Positions 34,335 to 44,022 of a stretch of 59,767 bases of DNA are shown here, in pieces (the stretch's first letter is position 1; each line of letters begins with the position of its first letter). The stretch comes from Parvibaculum sp049671045 (lineage in GTDB: Bacteria > Pseudomonadota > Alphaproteobacteria > Parvibaculales > Parvibaculaceae), in contig NZ_JBATUH010000021.1 of NCBI RefSeq assembly GCF_049671045.1, positions 1-59,767 of the forward strand. The letters run 5' to 3'. A program made the translations under genes and the position numbers. The notes below the pieces were generated by a model. The model was not told the DNA's origin. It worked only from the letters and a program-made list of their open reading frames with translations, and ran no database searches.

Positions 34335-37300
34335 GATTTCAGCCTCCAGCTCGCCTATCTCGTCTTCCTCTCCCGCGATCGCCTGGTGGTCCTCGGCAAT
34401 GAGCATGTACATGGCCGGGACGACGAAGAGCGTGAAGAGCGTGCCGATGGCGAGGCCGCTTGCGATGACGAGGCCGAGATTGAAGCGGGAGACGGCGCCC
34501 GCGCCGCTCGCCAGAATGAGCGGCATGACGCCGAGCACCATGGCGGCCGTCGTCATCAGAATTGGCCGCAGGCGGATGCCCGCCGCTTCCTCGATCGCCT
34601 CGCGCTTCGACCGGCCCTGAAGCTGAAGATTGTTCGCAAACTCGACGATGAGAATGCCGTGCTTGCTGATAAGGCCGATAAGCGTGACGAGGCCGACCTC
34701 GGTATAGATGTTGAGGCTCGCGCCGCCGAAGCCGAGATTGATGAAAAGGAGAGCGCCGCAGAGCGACATGGGCACGGTGATGAGGATGATCACCGGGTCG
34801 CGGAAGCTCTCGAACTGGGCGGCGAGAGTGAGGAAGATGATGACCAGCGCGAAGAAGAAGGTGATGAGCAGCGCGCTGCTTTCCTGCACGAACTGGCGCG
34901 ACTGGCCGCCGAAGTCGATCGTGTAGCCCGTCGGCAAGGTCCGGCCTGCGAGGTCCCTCAGATAGTTGAGGGCTTCGCCGGTCGTGATGCTGGGATTGGG
35001 CACGCCGTTGATCGTCGCCGCGTTGAGCTGCTGGAAATGGTTGAGCGTCTGCGGAACGGTCTTCGTCTCGATATGCGCGACCGTCGATAGCGGTATCGAG
35101 GCGCCGGAGGCCGCGCGGATATAGTAGTTTCCGAGCTGATCCGTGTTGAGACGGAACTGCTGCTGCACCTGCGGTATGACCTTGTAGGAGCGGCCGGAGA
35201 GGCTGAAATAATTGACATAACCGCCGCCGAGCATGGAGGAGAGCGCCGCGCCCACATCGGTCATGGTGAGCCCCATCTGGGCCACCTTGTCGCGGTCGAT
35301 CACGATTTCGGCCTGAGGCTTGTCGAATTTCAGATCGGTGTCGAGGAAGATGAAGTTGCCGCTCTTCTGGGCCTCGGCGAGAAACTGCTGCGACACCTCA
35401 TAGAGCTGCTCGAAAGGCTCCGTCGTCTGGATCACGAAGTTGACGGGAAAGCCGCGCGCGCCCGGCAGGGGCGGCGGCTGGATGGCGGCGATGCGGGCGA
35501 GCGGGATCTTGTTGAGTTCAGCCTGCAACTCGTTCTGAAGCTTCGTTGCCGATTTGGTGCGCTCGTCCCACGGCGTCGTGACAAGGCCGGCGAAAGCCTG
35601 CGTCGGAAGGATGTTCTGGAAGACGTGATCCGTCTCCGGATGCTTCGCATAGATGTCATAGATCTCGCGCATGGCGATCTGGCGCTGCGCAAGCGTGGCC
35701 GAAGGGGAGGACGACACGATGCTGACGACGATGCCCTGATCTTCCTGCGGGGCGAGTTCCGTCTTCGCGGTGGTGAAGAGGAAATAGAGGCTGCCGATCA
35801 CGATCAGCGCGAAGACGACAACGACCGAAATCTGCTCGTGGCTCGCATGGAGCATCCGGGCATATCCGTGGCGAAGCCTCTCGAAGCGCTCGTCGATGAA
35901 GGCGACGAGGCGCTGCTCCCAGTGGGCGCGCTCGGCATCGTGCGGCTTGAGGAAGCGCGCGCACATCATGGGCGAGAGGGTCAGCGCGACGGTGGCCGAA
36001 ACGGTGACGGCGGCAACGAGCGTGAAGGCGAATTCGGTGAAGAGCGCGCCCGTCAGGCCGCCCATGAAGCCGATGGGCACATAGACCGCGATCAGCACCA
36101 CCGTCATGCTGACGATGGGGCTGCTGAGTTCGCGGGCCGCGATAATGGATGCCTTGAGTGGCGGCAGGCCCTCTTCCAGATGCCGGTTCACGTTTTCGAC
36201 GACGATGATGGCGTCGTCGACGACGAGGCCGATGGCGAGAACGAGCGCGAGCAGCGTCAGAAGATTGATCGAGAAGCCGAACACCACCATGAAGGTGAAG
36301 GCGCCGATAAGCGACAGCGGAATGGCCAGCGTCGGAATGAGCACGGATCGGGGCGAGCCGAGAAAGGCGAAGACGACAAGGGTGACGATGACGAGCGCCT
36401 CCACCAGCGTGCGGATCACTTCGTTGATCGAGCTGTTGACGAATTTCGTCGCGTCATAGGCGATGGCGCCGTGCAGCCCCTCGGGAAGCTGCGCCTGGAT
36501 CTCGGGGAAGATGTTGCGCACCCGCTTCATCACATCGAGCAGGTTGGCGGTGGGCGCGACCTTGATGCCGATCTGGACGGAGGGCTTGCCGTCGAATGCG
36601 GCGGCGGTTTCGTAGTCCTCCGCGCCGAGGGTCACATTCGCCACGTCCTCCAGCCGGACGGAAGCGCCCTTCTTGTCGCGGATGATGAGGTTGCGGAACT
36701 CGTCGAGCGAGTGAAGGCTCGTCGAGGCGGTGAGGTCGATCTGGACCATCTGGCCCTTGGTCGTGCCGACGGCCGACAGGAAGTCGTTACGGGCGAGCGC
36801 GGCCGAGACGTCGGTCGCCGTCAGGCCATAGGCGGCGAGTTTGTCCGGGTCCATCCAGACGCGGAGCGCGAAGCGCTTTTCGCCGAGAAATTCCGCCTGC
36901 TGGACGCCTTCCACCGCCTGCAGCTTCGGCGTGACGACGCGCAGGAGATAATCGCTGATCTGGTTGTTGGCCAGCACGTCGCTCGAGAAGCCGATATACA
37001 TGGAGTCGATCGTCTCGCCGACGGCGATGCTGATGACCGGCTCCTGCGCTTCCGGGGGAAGCTGGTTCTTGACCGCGTTGACGCGCGTGTTGATCTCGGT
37101 CAGCGCCTTGGCGGAGTCGTAGTTCAGGCGTATTTGCACCTGAATGAGCGAAAGGCTCTGCGAACTCGTCGAGGTGATGTAGTCGATGCCGTTCGCCTGG
37201 GCGATCGAGGTTTCGAGCGGCGTCGTGATGAAGCCGGCCACGACGTCGGCGCTGGCGCCGAAATAGGCCGTCTGCACGGTGACGACCGCGTTTTCAGTGC

Positions 37301-37415
37301 GCGGATATTGCAGCACCGGCAGCAGCGACACCGACCTGAGGCCGAGCACGAGGATCATCAGGCTCACGACCGTGGCGAGAACCGGACGGCGGATGAAGAT
37401 GTCCGTGAACTTCAT
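34332..37415 (-). CDS. RND multidrug efflux permease, HAE1 family
   Basis: A 1027-residue inner-membrane pump with the usual layout: an N-terminal helix (FIRRPVLATVVSLMILVLG), large periplasmic loops at about 35-335 and 555-860, and helices TM2-6 and TM8-12. The proton-relay Asp pair of TM4 is present in LAIGLVVDDAIIVVENVNRH. It would export drugs or detergents together with the adaptor encoded 12 bp upstream. No outer-membrane factor gene is nearby, so a distant TolC-like channel must be used. Confidence 0.94.
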   Translation of the reverse strand: MKFTDIFIRRPVLATVVSLMILVLGLRSVSLLPVLQYPRTENAVVTVQTAYFGASADVVAGFITTPLETSIAQANGIDYITSTSSQSLSLIQVQIRLNYDSAKALTEINTRVNAVKNQLPPEAQEPVISIAVGETIDSMYIGFSSDVLANNQISDYLLRVVTPKLQAVEGVQQAEFLGEKRFALRVWMDPDKLAAYGLTATDVSAALARNDFLSAVGTTKGQMVQIDLTASTSLHSLDEFRNLIIRDKKGASVRLEDVANVTLGAEDYETAAAFDGKPSVQIGIKVAPTANLLDVMKRVRNIFPEIQAQLPEGLHGAIAYDATKFVNSSINEVIRTLVEALVIVTLVVFAFLGSPRSVLIPTLAIPLSLIGAFTFMVVFGFSINLLTLLALVLAIGLVVDDAIIVVENVNRHLEEGLPPLKASIIAARELSSPIVSMTVVLIAVYVPIGFMGGLTGALFTEFAFTLVAAVTVSATVALTLSPMMCARFLKPHDAERAHWEQRLVAFIDERFERLRHGYARMLHASHEQISVVVVFALIVIGSLYFLFTTAKTELAPQEDQGIVVSIVSSSPSATLAQRQIAMREIYDIYAKHPETDHVFQNILPTQAFAGLVTTPWDERTKSATKLQNELQAELNKIPLARIAAIQPPPLPGARGFPVNFVIQTTEPFEQLYEVSQQFLAEAQKSGNFIFLDTDLKFDKPQAEIVIDRDKVAQMGLTMTDVGAALSSMLGGGYVNYFSLSGRSYKVIPQVQQQFRLNTDQLGNYYIRAASGASIPLSTVAHIETKTVPQTLNHFQQLNAATINGVPNPSITTGEALNYLRDLAGRTLPTGYTIDFGGQSRQFVQESSALLITFFFALVIIFLTLAAQFESFRDPVIILITVPMSLCGALLFINLGFGGASLNIYTEVGLVTLIGLISKHGILIVEFANNLQLQGRSKREAIEEAAGIRLRPILMTTAAMVLGVMPLILASGAGAVSRFNLGLVIASGLAIGTLFTLFVVPAMYMLIAEDHQAIAGEEDEIGELEAEI

Positions 37416-37427
37416 GGCCTGCTCCGG

Positions 37428-38561
37428 TTACCGGTCGTGAACGACGGGATTGATCTCGTTTGGCAGCTTCACCTCGTTGTTGATCGTGACCGCCATGCCG
37501 TTCTTGAGCTTGAGCTGGCCGGTGGTGACGATCATGTCGCCTTCCTTGATGCCGCCGGTGATGGCGACCTGATCACCCCGGGTCTCGCCCGTGGTGACGA
37601 AGGTTTCGCGCGCCGTCAGGACCGGCTTGCCGTCGGCGCCGGGCTCGCCCTTGCTGATGACGTATACGGATTGACCATAAGGATTGTAGGTGATTGCTGT
37701 CTGCGGCAGGGTGAGGCGCTTTTCGGGCGTGCCGGTCGTGATGTTGATCGAGGCGAACATGCCCGGAAGAAGCCGGCGGTCGGGATTGGAGAGCTGGGCG
37801 CGAATGGCGACGTTGCGGGTCTCCGGGTCGAGCTTGGGGTCGAGGGCGATGATCTCGCCGCTGAAGCTCTCGCCCGGGAAGGCGTCCGTGCTCACCATAA
37901 CCTTCTGCCCGGCCGCGATCTGCCTCACATTCCGCTGGGGCAGGGAGAAGTCGATATAGATCGGGTCCAGCGCCTGCAGCGTCGTGACTTTGGTGCCGGC
38001 GGCGAGATATTGCCCGACATCGACGAGGCGGATGCCGGCGCGGCCGTCGAAGGGCGCAACGATCCGCTTCTTGTTGACAATGGCCTGCTGGGCGGCGACC
38101 TGGGCCTGGGCGCTCTTGTAGGTGGCGATAGCGTTGTCGAGCGCGGCCTGGCTCACCGTGCGGGACTTCACGAGCTGCTTGTTGCGCTCATAGGTGATGC
38201 GGGCAAGCTCGGCCGACGCCTTGAGCGCATTCAGATTGGCGACATCGTCCTCGTCGACGAGCCTGAGAATGACGTCTCCGGCCTTCACGTCGTCGCCCGA
38301 CTTGAAGGGAACCTCGGCCACGATGCCGGCAAGCTGGGGAGCGATGTCGGTGCCGCGGACGGCGCGAAGCGTGCCGACGGCTTTCAGAACCGGACTCCAT
38401 TCCAGCTCTTCGGCGGGCATGGCGGAAACCGTCGCGGTCTGGTGGCTCATGGCCGCGAGGAACTTCCGGGTCATCATGCCGACAAACAGTTTCCAGCCGA
38501 CGAAGCCCGCCAGGATGACGCCGACTACGATGAGCATGGTGGCCATGCGCTTGGTCATCAT
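37428..38561 (-). CDS. RND efflux periplasmic adaptor (membrane fusion protein)
   Basis: A 377-residue HlyD/AcrA-type adaptor: an N-terminal membrane anchor (about 8-27), a biotinyl-lipoyl half motif (VPFKSGDDVKAGDVILRLVDE, as VPFKSGDDVKAG then DVILRL), an alpha-hairpin at about 110-165, the second lipoyl half (IVAPFDGRAGIR) and beta-barrel domains. It connects the RND permease, the next gene in the operon, to an outer-membrane channel. Confidence 0.93.
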   Translation of the reverse strand: MMTKRMATMLIVVGVILAGFVGWKLFVGMMTRKFLAAMSHQTATVSAMPAEELEWSPVLKAVGTLRAVRGTDIAPQLAGIVAEVPFKSGDDVKAGDVILRLVDEDDVANLNALKASAELARITYERNKQLVKSRTVSQAALDNAIATYKSAQAQVAAQQAIVNKKRIVAPFDGRAGIRLVDVGQYLAAGTKVTTLQALDPIYIDFSLPQRNVRQIAAGQKVMVSTDAFPGESFSGEIIALDPKLDPETRNVAIRAQLSNPDRRLLPGMFASINITTGTPEKRLTLPQTAITYNPYGQSVYVISKGEPGADGKPVLTARETFVTTGETRGDQVAITGGIKEGDMIVTTGQLKLKNGMAVTINNEVKLPNEINPVVHDR

Positions 38562-38889
38562 GGACTTCTCCGCGTTCGCAAAGACCGAAGGCTACCCGAG
38601 AGTGCGTAAAGGGGCGGTGAGCGGCCGATGAGGCGTAGGATACAGGCAGGCCGCCGCCGCGCCAAAAATAGTTGGGGACATTTACTACGTCCGCGCCGCA
38701 TACAGGGCAAGGGGGTGGATGAGGCCAGAAGGGCGGAAATATGGTTTCTGTCGATTTACTGTCTTTCTCCGGTGGATCGGCTCTGCCGCCTTCGCAGCTT
38801 TTGGTTGGTTCGTCAGGCGCCGGCCGATCCCGGCCTTCGGGACCGACCGCGCGGATGGCGGGCGAGGGGCGGGACCGTCCGGGCGCTGC
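38562..38889. other. Intergenic stretch, no feature seen
   Basis: About 330 bp between the badI-like stop codon and the adaptor start, both on the minus strand. It should contain the promoter of the efflux operon, but I see no clear boxes or operator. The open frames here have no recognisable content, and no regulator gene is present. Confidence 0.5.
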
Positions 38890-39672
38890 CTATTTGACGT
38901 ATTTGCGGAATTCCGGCTTCCGCTTCTCCTTGAAGGCGTTGGTCCCTTCCTGCGCCTCGTCGGTGTCGTAATAGAGCGCGACGGACTGCATGCCCATGGC
39001 GCCGATGCCTTTGATGTGATCGGTATCGGCATTGAAGGAGCGCTTGGCGATGGCGATGGCGGTCGGGCTTTTTTCGAGGATTTCGGCGCACCAGCGAGCG
39101 ATTTCGGCGTCGAGCTCCTCATGCGGCACGACGGCGTTGACGAGGCCCATGGCGAGCGCCTCGGCGGCCGAATAGCGCCGGCAGAGATACCAGATCTCGC
39201 GGGCCTTCTTTTCGCCGACGACGCGGGCGAGATAGGCGGTGCCGAAGCCGGGATCGACGGAGCCGACCCGGGGCCCGACCTGGCCGAAGATCGCCTTTTC
39301 CGAGGCGATCGTGAAATCGCAGACCGTGCAGAGCACATTGCCGCCGCCGATGGCATAGCCCTGCACGCGGGCGATGACGGGCTTCGGCGCTTCGCGGATG
39401 AGGCTGTGCACCTCCTCGATGGGCAGGCCGATCGTGCCGCGGCCGTCATATTTTCCCGAATGCGCCGACTGGTCGCCGCCGGTGCAGAAGGCGCGCTCGC
39501 CCGCGCCGCCGAGCACGATGACGCCGATCTCCTTCGACCAGGCGGCCCGGTTGAGCGCGTCGATCAGCTCCTCGCAGGTCTGGGCGCGAAAGGCGTTCAT
39601 CTTGTCCGGGCGGTTTATGGTGATGGTCGCGATGCCGTCCGCCTCGGCGTAAAGGATGTCGGTGTAGCTCAT
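38890..39672 (-). CDS. badI: 2-ketocyclohexanecarboxyl-CoA hydrolase (BadI-like)
   Basis: A 260-residue crotonase-fold enzyme that matches what I recall of Rhodopseudomonas BadI closely: INRPDKMNAFRAQTCEELI, then CTGGDQSAHSGKYDGRGT, VQGYAIGGGNVL, FGQVGPRVGSVDPGFGTA and the C-terminal EKRKPEFRKYVK. BadI opens the ring of 2-ketocyclohexane-1-carboxyl-CoA to pimelyl-CoA in alicyclic-acid degradation. The ATG at 39672 follows AGGAGG. Other bad/ali genes are not in the window, so its partners must be elsewhere. A MenB-like activity is the alternative. Confidence 0.82.
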   Translation of the reverse strand: MSYTDILYAEADGIATITINRPDKMNAFRAQTCEELIDALNRAAWSKEIGVIVLGGAGERAFCTGGDQSAHSGKYDGRGTIGLPIEEVHSLIREAPKPVIARVQGYAIGGGNVLCTVCDFTIASEKAIFGQVGPRVGSVDPGFGTAYLARVVGEKKAREIWYLCRRYSAAEALAMGLVNAVVPHEELDAEIARWCAEILEKSPTAIAIAKRSFNADTDHIKGIGAMGMQSVALYYDTDEAQEGTNAFKEKRKPEFRKYVK

Positions 39673-39814
39673 GCCTGCCTCCTGATTCACTGTCTGCCGA
39701 GCGTAAGGGCGTGAGGGGCCTTGGCAAGTGTCCCGCGCGGGCGTAGATTTGCGGACGTCCCGGCAGAAGCCGGGCGAGCGTGACTGGACGATGGAAATGA
39801 CGCACGGATTTCTT

Positions 39815-39910
39815 TTCGTGAAGGGCTGGTGGACCACCTGACGGGTGGCCCAGTCATGTCGTCTATCGACCTGCCGGATCGGCCGCCCCATTTGGAGGCG
39901 GCCTTTTTGT
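39815..39910 (+). ncRNA. Structured leader or small RNA with terminator
   Basis: Between divergent genes lies an orphan intrinsic terminator: GGCCGCC (39881-39887), loop, GGCGGCC (39897-39903), then five T. No gene lies upstream on the plus strand. Just before it, GGGC...GCCC encloses CCACC/GGGTGG, suggesting a folded RNA. It ends 66 bp before the methyltransferase start, so it could be an attenuator or a short independent RNA. It matches no riboswitch consensus that I can recall. Confidence 0.4.
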
Positions 39911-39975
39911 TTCCGTGTTCGGATCGAGGCCGCCCTTCCGGGGGAGCGGCATCCGGCTCGAACATGGAGTGCAGG

Positions 39976-40680
39976 ATGATCAAGGAATGCAATCGGCCAA
40001 GGGAGTTCGCTTTCGAGGGCGTCGCCCCGTGGGGGCGGCGGCTTGAGGAATATCGCGCCTTTTTCGCGCTCGATGATGTCGCGCCCGGCGTAAGCGTGCT
40101 CGACGCGGGCGGCGGGCCCGCTTCCTTTGCGGCCGAAGCCTGTGCACTCGGCGCAAATGTCATCGCCGCGGACCCGATCTACGAGCTACCCGGCGAAGCG
40201 ATCCGGCAATGTTTCGAGGCGACGCGGGCTGCGATGATGGAGAGCCTGCGCCTTGCGCGCTATCGCTTCAGGTGGAGCCGCTACGGCTCGCCGGAGGCGC
40301 TCGAGCGCATCAGGCGCGAGGCGCTGGAACTCTTTCTCGCCGATTACGAAGCGCGGCGGGGAACACGCTACGTCCCGGCGTCCCTGCCGCATCTGCCGTT
40401 CGCAAACGATGCCTTCGACCTCGCGCTTTCGTCGCATCTGCTGTTTCTCTATGGCGACGATCTCGACTGCGATTTCCATGTCGCGGCGGTGCGCGAGCTT
40501 GCACGCGTGGCGCGGGAGGTCCGCATCTTTCCGCTGGTCAATCTCGATGGCCGCCCGTCGAGCCATCTTCCGGCCGTGATGGCCGAACTCGAGGCCGCGG
40601 GCCTTTTCGCCGATCTCGTGTCCGTGCCGTTCGAATTTCAGATCGGCGCGACGAAGATGCTGCGCGTGAGGCGGGCGTGA
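39976..40680 (+). CDS. SAM-dependent methyltransferase-like protein
   Basis: A 234-residue class I methyltransferase-fold protein. Motif I is VLDAGGGPASFAAEA (about 41-55), followed by an acidic end of strand 2 (VIAADPIYE) and FANDAFDLALSSHLLFLYG (motif IV region, in two parts FANDAFDLAL and SHLLFLYG). The substrate is unknown. The start is taken at 39976; an in-frame ATG at 39964 is also possible. It converges on the alpha/beta hydrolase gene and has the orphan terminator upstream. Confidence 0.7.
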   Translation: MIKECNRPREFAFEGVAPWGRRLEEYRAFFALDDVAPGVSVLDAGGGPASFAAEACALGANVIAADPIYELPGEAIRQCFEATRAAMMESLRLARYRFRWSRYGSPEALERIRREALELFLADYEARRGTRYVPASLPHLPFANDAFDLALSSHLLFLYGDDLDCDFHVAAVRELARVAREVRIFPLVNLDGRPSSHLPAVMAELEAAGLFADLVSVPFEFQIGATKMLRVRRA

Positions 40681-40687
40681 TGCGCCT

Positions 40688-41557
40688 TCAGAACTGCTCG
40701 AAGAAGGCGTCGATGGCGGCGAGCGCTTCCGGCTCGTCGAGGAAAGGGGCGTGGCCGCGATCCTTCACCGTCACGCATTGCAGATTGCGATGGCGCATCT
40801 CCATGCGCCGGGCCGTCTCGGCCGAAAGAATGTCGGAATTCTCGCCGCGTATGACGAGCACGGGCACGGCGGTAAGCACGTTGAACTGCGCCCACATATC
40901 GGGGATTTCGCCCTTCGCGGCCTCCAGCGTCTTGCGGAGCATGGTGCCGATCCGCGCATCATAGTCGAATTTAGGTGCGCCGTTTTCCTCCGCATAGGTG
41001 CGGTGCGCGAAGGCGTACCATTCCTCGTTCGTCAGCGCGGGGAATTCGCGCTCGTTCATCATTCGGAGACGAAAGGCGGCCTCGGTCCAGCTTGCAGGCG
41101 CGTCACCGACGCCCGCATATTCCGCTATGCGTTTCAACCCCGCGATCTCCACTTCGGGGCCGATATCGTTCAGCACCGCGCCTTGCACCGCGTTGGGGCG
41201 CTGCGCGGCCATGAGCATGGTCACGATGCCGCCGCGCGAAGTGCCGATGAAGACGGCGCGGTGAATGCCAGCCGCGCCCATCAGGTCGAATATGTCGAGC
41301 GCCTCATTGGTGGGCGTATAGTCGGCGGCGTTTCTGCAATATTCCGAACGGCCGCGGCCACGAAGATCGGGGCAGAGCACGCGCCGCGAGGCGGAGAGGC
41401 GTTCTGCCAGAGCCGCGAAATCCTTGGAATTGCGCGTGAGGCCCGGCAGGCAGATGACGGGCGCCCGCTTCGACGCTCGCGAGCCATAATCTCTCGCGAA
41501 GAGGCGCAGGCCATCCTGCGACGTATAGAACAGTTCGCGGCAGGGCATCGGCTTCAC
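40688..41557 (-). CDS. Alpha/beta hydrolase
   Basis: A 289-residue alpha/beta hydrolase. The oxyanion-side motif VICLPGLTRNSKDF, the nucleophile elbow GTSRGG and a C-terminal DRGHAPFLDEPEAL (catalytic His) are present. The family covers esterases, lactonases and C-C hydrolases; the substrate cannot be told. Its start overlaps the stop of the lytic transglycosylase gene by 4 bp, so the two are co-transcribed. Confidence 0.85.
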   Translation of the reverse strand: MKPMPCRELFYTSQDGLRLFARDYGSRASKRAPVICLPGLTRNSKDFAALAERLSASRRVLCPDLRGRGRSEYCRNAADYTPTNEALDIFDLMGAAGIHRAVFIGTSRGGIVTMLMAAQRPNAVQGAVLNDIGPEVEIAGLKRIAEYAGVGDAPASWTEAAFRLRMMNEREFPALTNEEWYAFAHRTYAEENGAPKFDYDARIGTMLRKTLEAAKGEIPDMWAQFNVLTAVPVLVIRGENSDILSAETARRMEMRHRNLQCVTVKDRGHAPFLDEPEALAAIDAFFEQF

Positions 41558-44022
41558 TGCTTCGAGTAGCTGCGCCGAGGCGCGAGGGGCGTGCGGCTCG
41601 GCACCTCCATTGCGGAGGTCTTCGTCGTGGCATCGGCGAGTTTGGCGTCATTTACGCTGCCGCCATCGCCCGTGGAGGGGCGGTCCTCCTGCTCGACGAC
41701 AGGCGCCATTGCGGGGCTTGCCTCCAACGGCGAGATCGACGGCGCCTTGCCAGGGGTGGGCGCCGGGGTCGTGATCGGCGCGCCGGTGTTGCGGCGCAGG
41801 TCCTTGGACAGGCGGATGCGCTCGGCCTTGCCGCTGAGGCGGGTTCTGTACACTTCGAGATTTTCCATCACGCGCTGCACATAGTTGCGCGTTTCGGAGA
41901 AAGGAATGTTTTCGATCCAGTCGATCGGATCGACCGCAGGCGAACGCGGATCGCCGAACTGGCTCGTCCAGTCGGAGACGCGGGTTCCGCCCGCATTGTA
42001 GGCGGCGACGCTCATGACATAGGAGCCTGTGTAATTTTCAACCAGGTCGCCGAGATGCGCCGAGCCGAGCATCGCATTATACGCGGGATCGGTCGTCAGC
42101 CGGGACGGCGAGTAAGGCACGCTGATCTTGCGCGCGACCTGCTTGGCGGTGGCGGGCATGAGCTGCATCAACCCGCGCGCGCCGGCGGGGCTCACCACGG
42201 CCGGATCGAATTCGCTTTCCTGGCGCGAGAGGCCATAGACGAGCGCCTTTTCCACCGACGGCCCTCTTTCCGGAAATTTCGGCATCAGCGAAACGGGGTA
42301 GGCGCGCTGCGCGAGCACGATGTTTCTCTGCGCGGCAGCCTTGGCGATGCGGAGCGAGAGCTTCGGGTCGCCGAATTTGACGGCGAGATCGGAGAGCGCC
42401 GCGATCTGCGCCGGCTCGTCCAGAATGTCGGCGAGGTGGAGCATGAAGCTCCACATCTGATCGTTGCGGTTGAAATCGTGCAGGATGTGTACTGCATGCA
42501 CGAGTTCGAGCCGCTCGAAACCCGCCTTGATGTCCTGTGTCGGCTTCGGGTCGCTTGCGAGGTGCAGGCGTGGCTCGCCGCCGCTCATGCTCGCGAGTGC
42601 CGCCGCGCCGAGCTGGCCGTAGAAGGTCGTGGGGTAGGCAGACGCCTTGCGGTAATAGAGTTCCGCCACCTTCTTGTCGCCCCGGGCCGATGCGGCGCGG
42701 CCGCACCAATATTCGGCCCGCGCCTTGCTGATCGGCGTCGACACGGCTTCGTTGAGCTTTGCGAAGTGGGAAAGCGCGGCGCCGGCATTGTTGAGATACT
42801 GAAGCGCGATCCAGCCGGACATGAACTCGGCGTCGGCATAGTCCGCGCCGCTCTTCAGCCCATGCGAAGAGACGATCTGATAGGCGTCCTGGTAGCGGCC
42901 CTGCGCCAGCGCCTTCCGGGCCGCGATCCGGCGTTCGATCCACCATGCGTTCGGATCGACCATGCCATGCGGTTTGTTCGGCGCGGTCAGGATGAGCGGC
43001 AGCGATGCCTCGTCATTGCCCCGCCGGCGCTCATAGCGGATGCGGTCGAAAATGAGGCCCGGATCGTCGTTGAAGCGCGAAGGCACGCGCGAAAGCGCGC
43101 TGCCCGCGTCGTTCGATCCCGACATGAGCTTGATGCGGGCATTGGCGAGCGCCTGCGCGTCGGCGCCGATAAGGGCGGCGGTCGTCTGTGCATCGCCCGT
43201 CCGCTCGTTCCAGAGGAGCCGGTCGAGCCGGGCCTTGTGCGTCGAGGCCGTGAGATAGGGGCGGAAACTGGCGAGGATTTCTTTCTGCCGCGTGGGCGTA
43301 AAATCGTCCTCGACCCAGGCGCGCTGGATCCAGCCCTTGCCTTCCTCCGCCCGCCCGGCGGCGATCAGCGCCTGACCGAAGCGGATCTTGCCCTCGCCGG
43401 TCACCGGCGGGTGGGCCGAAAACCAGCCGAGCCGGTCCTGATCCGTGATGGCATAGGCAAGAAGGGCCTCCTCCGCGCGGCGCGAGAGGAGCGCCTGGCG
43501 CGGCCAGTCGGGGTTCTGCTCCTGGAAGGCGACGATCTCGCCAAGGGTTGCGCCGGAATCCTGCGCGACGAGGCGGTTCCAGAGAACGAGCTTCGCGGCG
43601 ACCGGGTCCTTCAGGCGCTTCATGTGCCGCATCGCTTCCGGCCAGTTCTTCCGGTCGCCTTCGGCGTAGGCATCAGTCAGGGCCGCGATGTCGTCTCTGG
43701 TGAGAAGGGTGGACGTGACGGTGGCGAGCTTGTGCTTCGGGCGGGTCGGCGCCTTCGCATGCTTCTTCTTGTGCGTGGTCGTGTTCTTGTGCGCGGTCGT
43801 TGCGGTGTGCTTCGCCGGCTTGGCCTTGCTTGAGGAGGCGGCGCTCTTTTTTGTGGTCTTGTTTGTGGTTTTGGCCGGCTTGTGCGCGGTTTTGGCCGCG
43901 GAGGGCTTTTCGGCCGGCAGGGGCGCGGCGAGAAGCGTGCCGGCCGGGCCGACAAAAAAACAGACCGAAGCCAGAACGGCGGCGGCGAAGGCGAAACGCC
44001 GGCCGAGACTCAGGCCCCTCAT
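41554..44022 (-). CDS. Soluble-type lytic murein transglycosylase (Slt-like)
   Basis: An 822-residue protein: signal peptide (about 1-34), a Lys/Ala/Thr-rich segment (about 35-100), a long helical superhelix, and an SLT domain (about 620-760) with the catalytic Glu in LSRQESEFDPAVVSPAGARG and the following LMQLMPATAK. It cleaves peptidoglycan glycan strands to 1,6-anhydro ends. I used the ATG at 44022, preceded by GGGGGCAG; longer in-frame starts reach 44118. A proline-rich tail closes the protein. Overlaps the alpha/beta hydrolase gene. Confidence 0.9.
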   Translation of the reverse strand: MRGLSLGRRFAFAAAVLASVCFFVGPAGTLLAAPLPAEKPSAAKTAHKPAKTTNKTTKKSAASSSKAKPAKHTATTAHKNTTTHKKKHAKAPTRPKHKLATVTSTLLTRDDIAALTDAYAEGDRKNWPEAMRHMKRLKDPVAAKLVLWNRLVAQDSGATLGEIVAFQEQNPDWPRQALLSRRAEEALLAYAITDQDRLGWFSAHPPVTGEGKIRFGQALIAAGRAEEGKGWIQRAWVEDDFTPTRQKEILASFRPYLTASTHKARLDRLLWNERTGDAQTTAALIGADAQALANARIKLMSGSNDAGSALSRVPSRFNDDPGLIFDRIRYERRRGNDEASLPLILTAPNKPHGMVDPNAWWIERRIAARKALAQGRYQDAYQIVSSHGLKSGADYADAEFMSGWIALQYLNNAGAALSHFAKLNEAVSTPISKARAEYWCGRAASARGDKKVAELYYRKASAYPTTFYGQLGAAALASMSGGEPRLHLASDPKPTQDIKAGFERLELVHAVHILHDFNRNDQMWSFMLHLADILDEPAQIAALSDLAVKFGDPKLSLRIAKAAAQRNIVLAQRAYPVSLMPKFPERGPSVEKALVYGLSRQESEFDPAVVSPAGARGLMQLMPATAKQVARKISVPYSPSRLTTDPAYNAMLGSAHLGDLVENYTGSYVMSVAAYNAGGTRVSDWTSQFGDPRSPAVDPIDWIENIPFSETRNYVQRVMENLEVYRTRLSGKAERIRLSKDLRRNTGAPITTPAPTPGKAPSISPLEASPAMAPVVEQEDRPSTGDGGSVNDAKLADATTKTSAMEVPSRTPLAPRRSYSKQ

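Noticed and set aside
35625..38609. A 994-codon open frame on the plus strand.
   Set aside because: It is antisense to the RND permease and adaptor. Its composition (Asp/Glu/Arg/His-rich) is that of a GC-biased shadow frame, while the minus strand encodes clear families.
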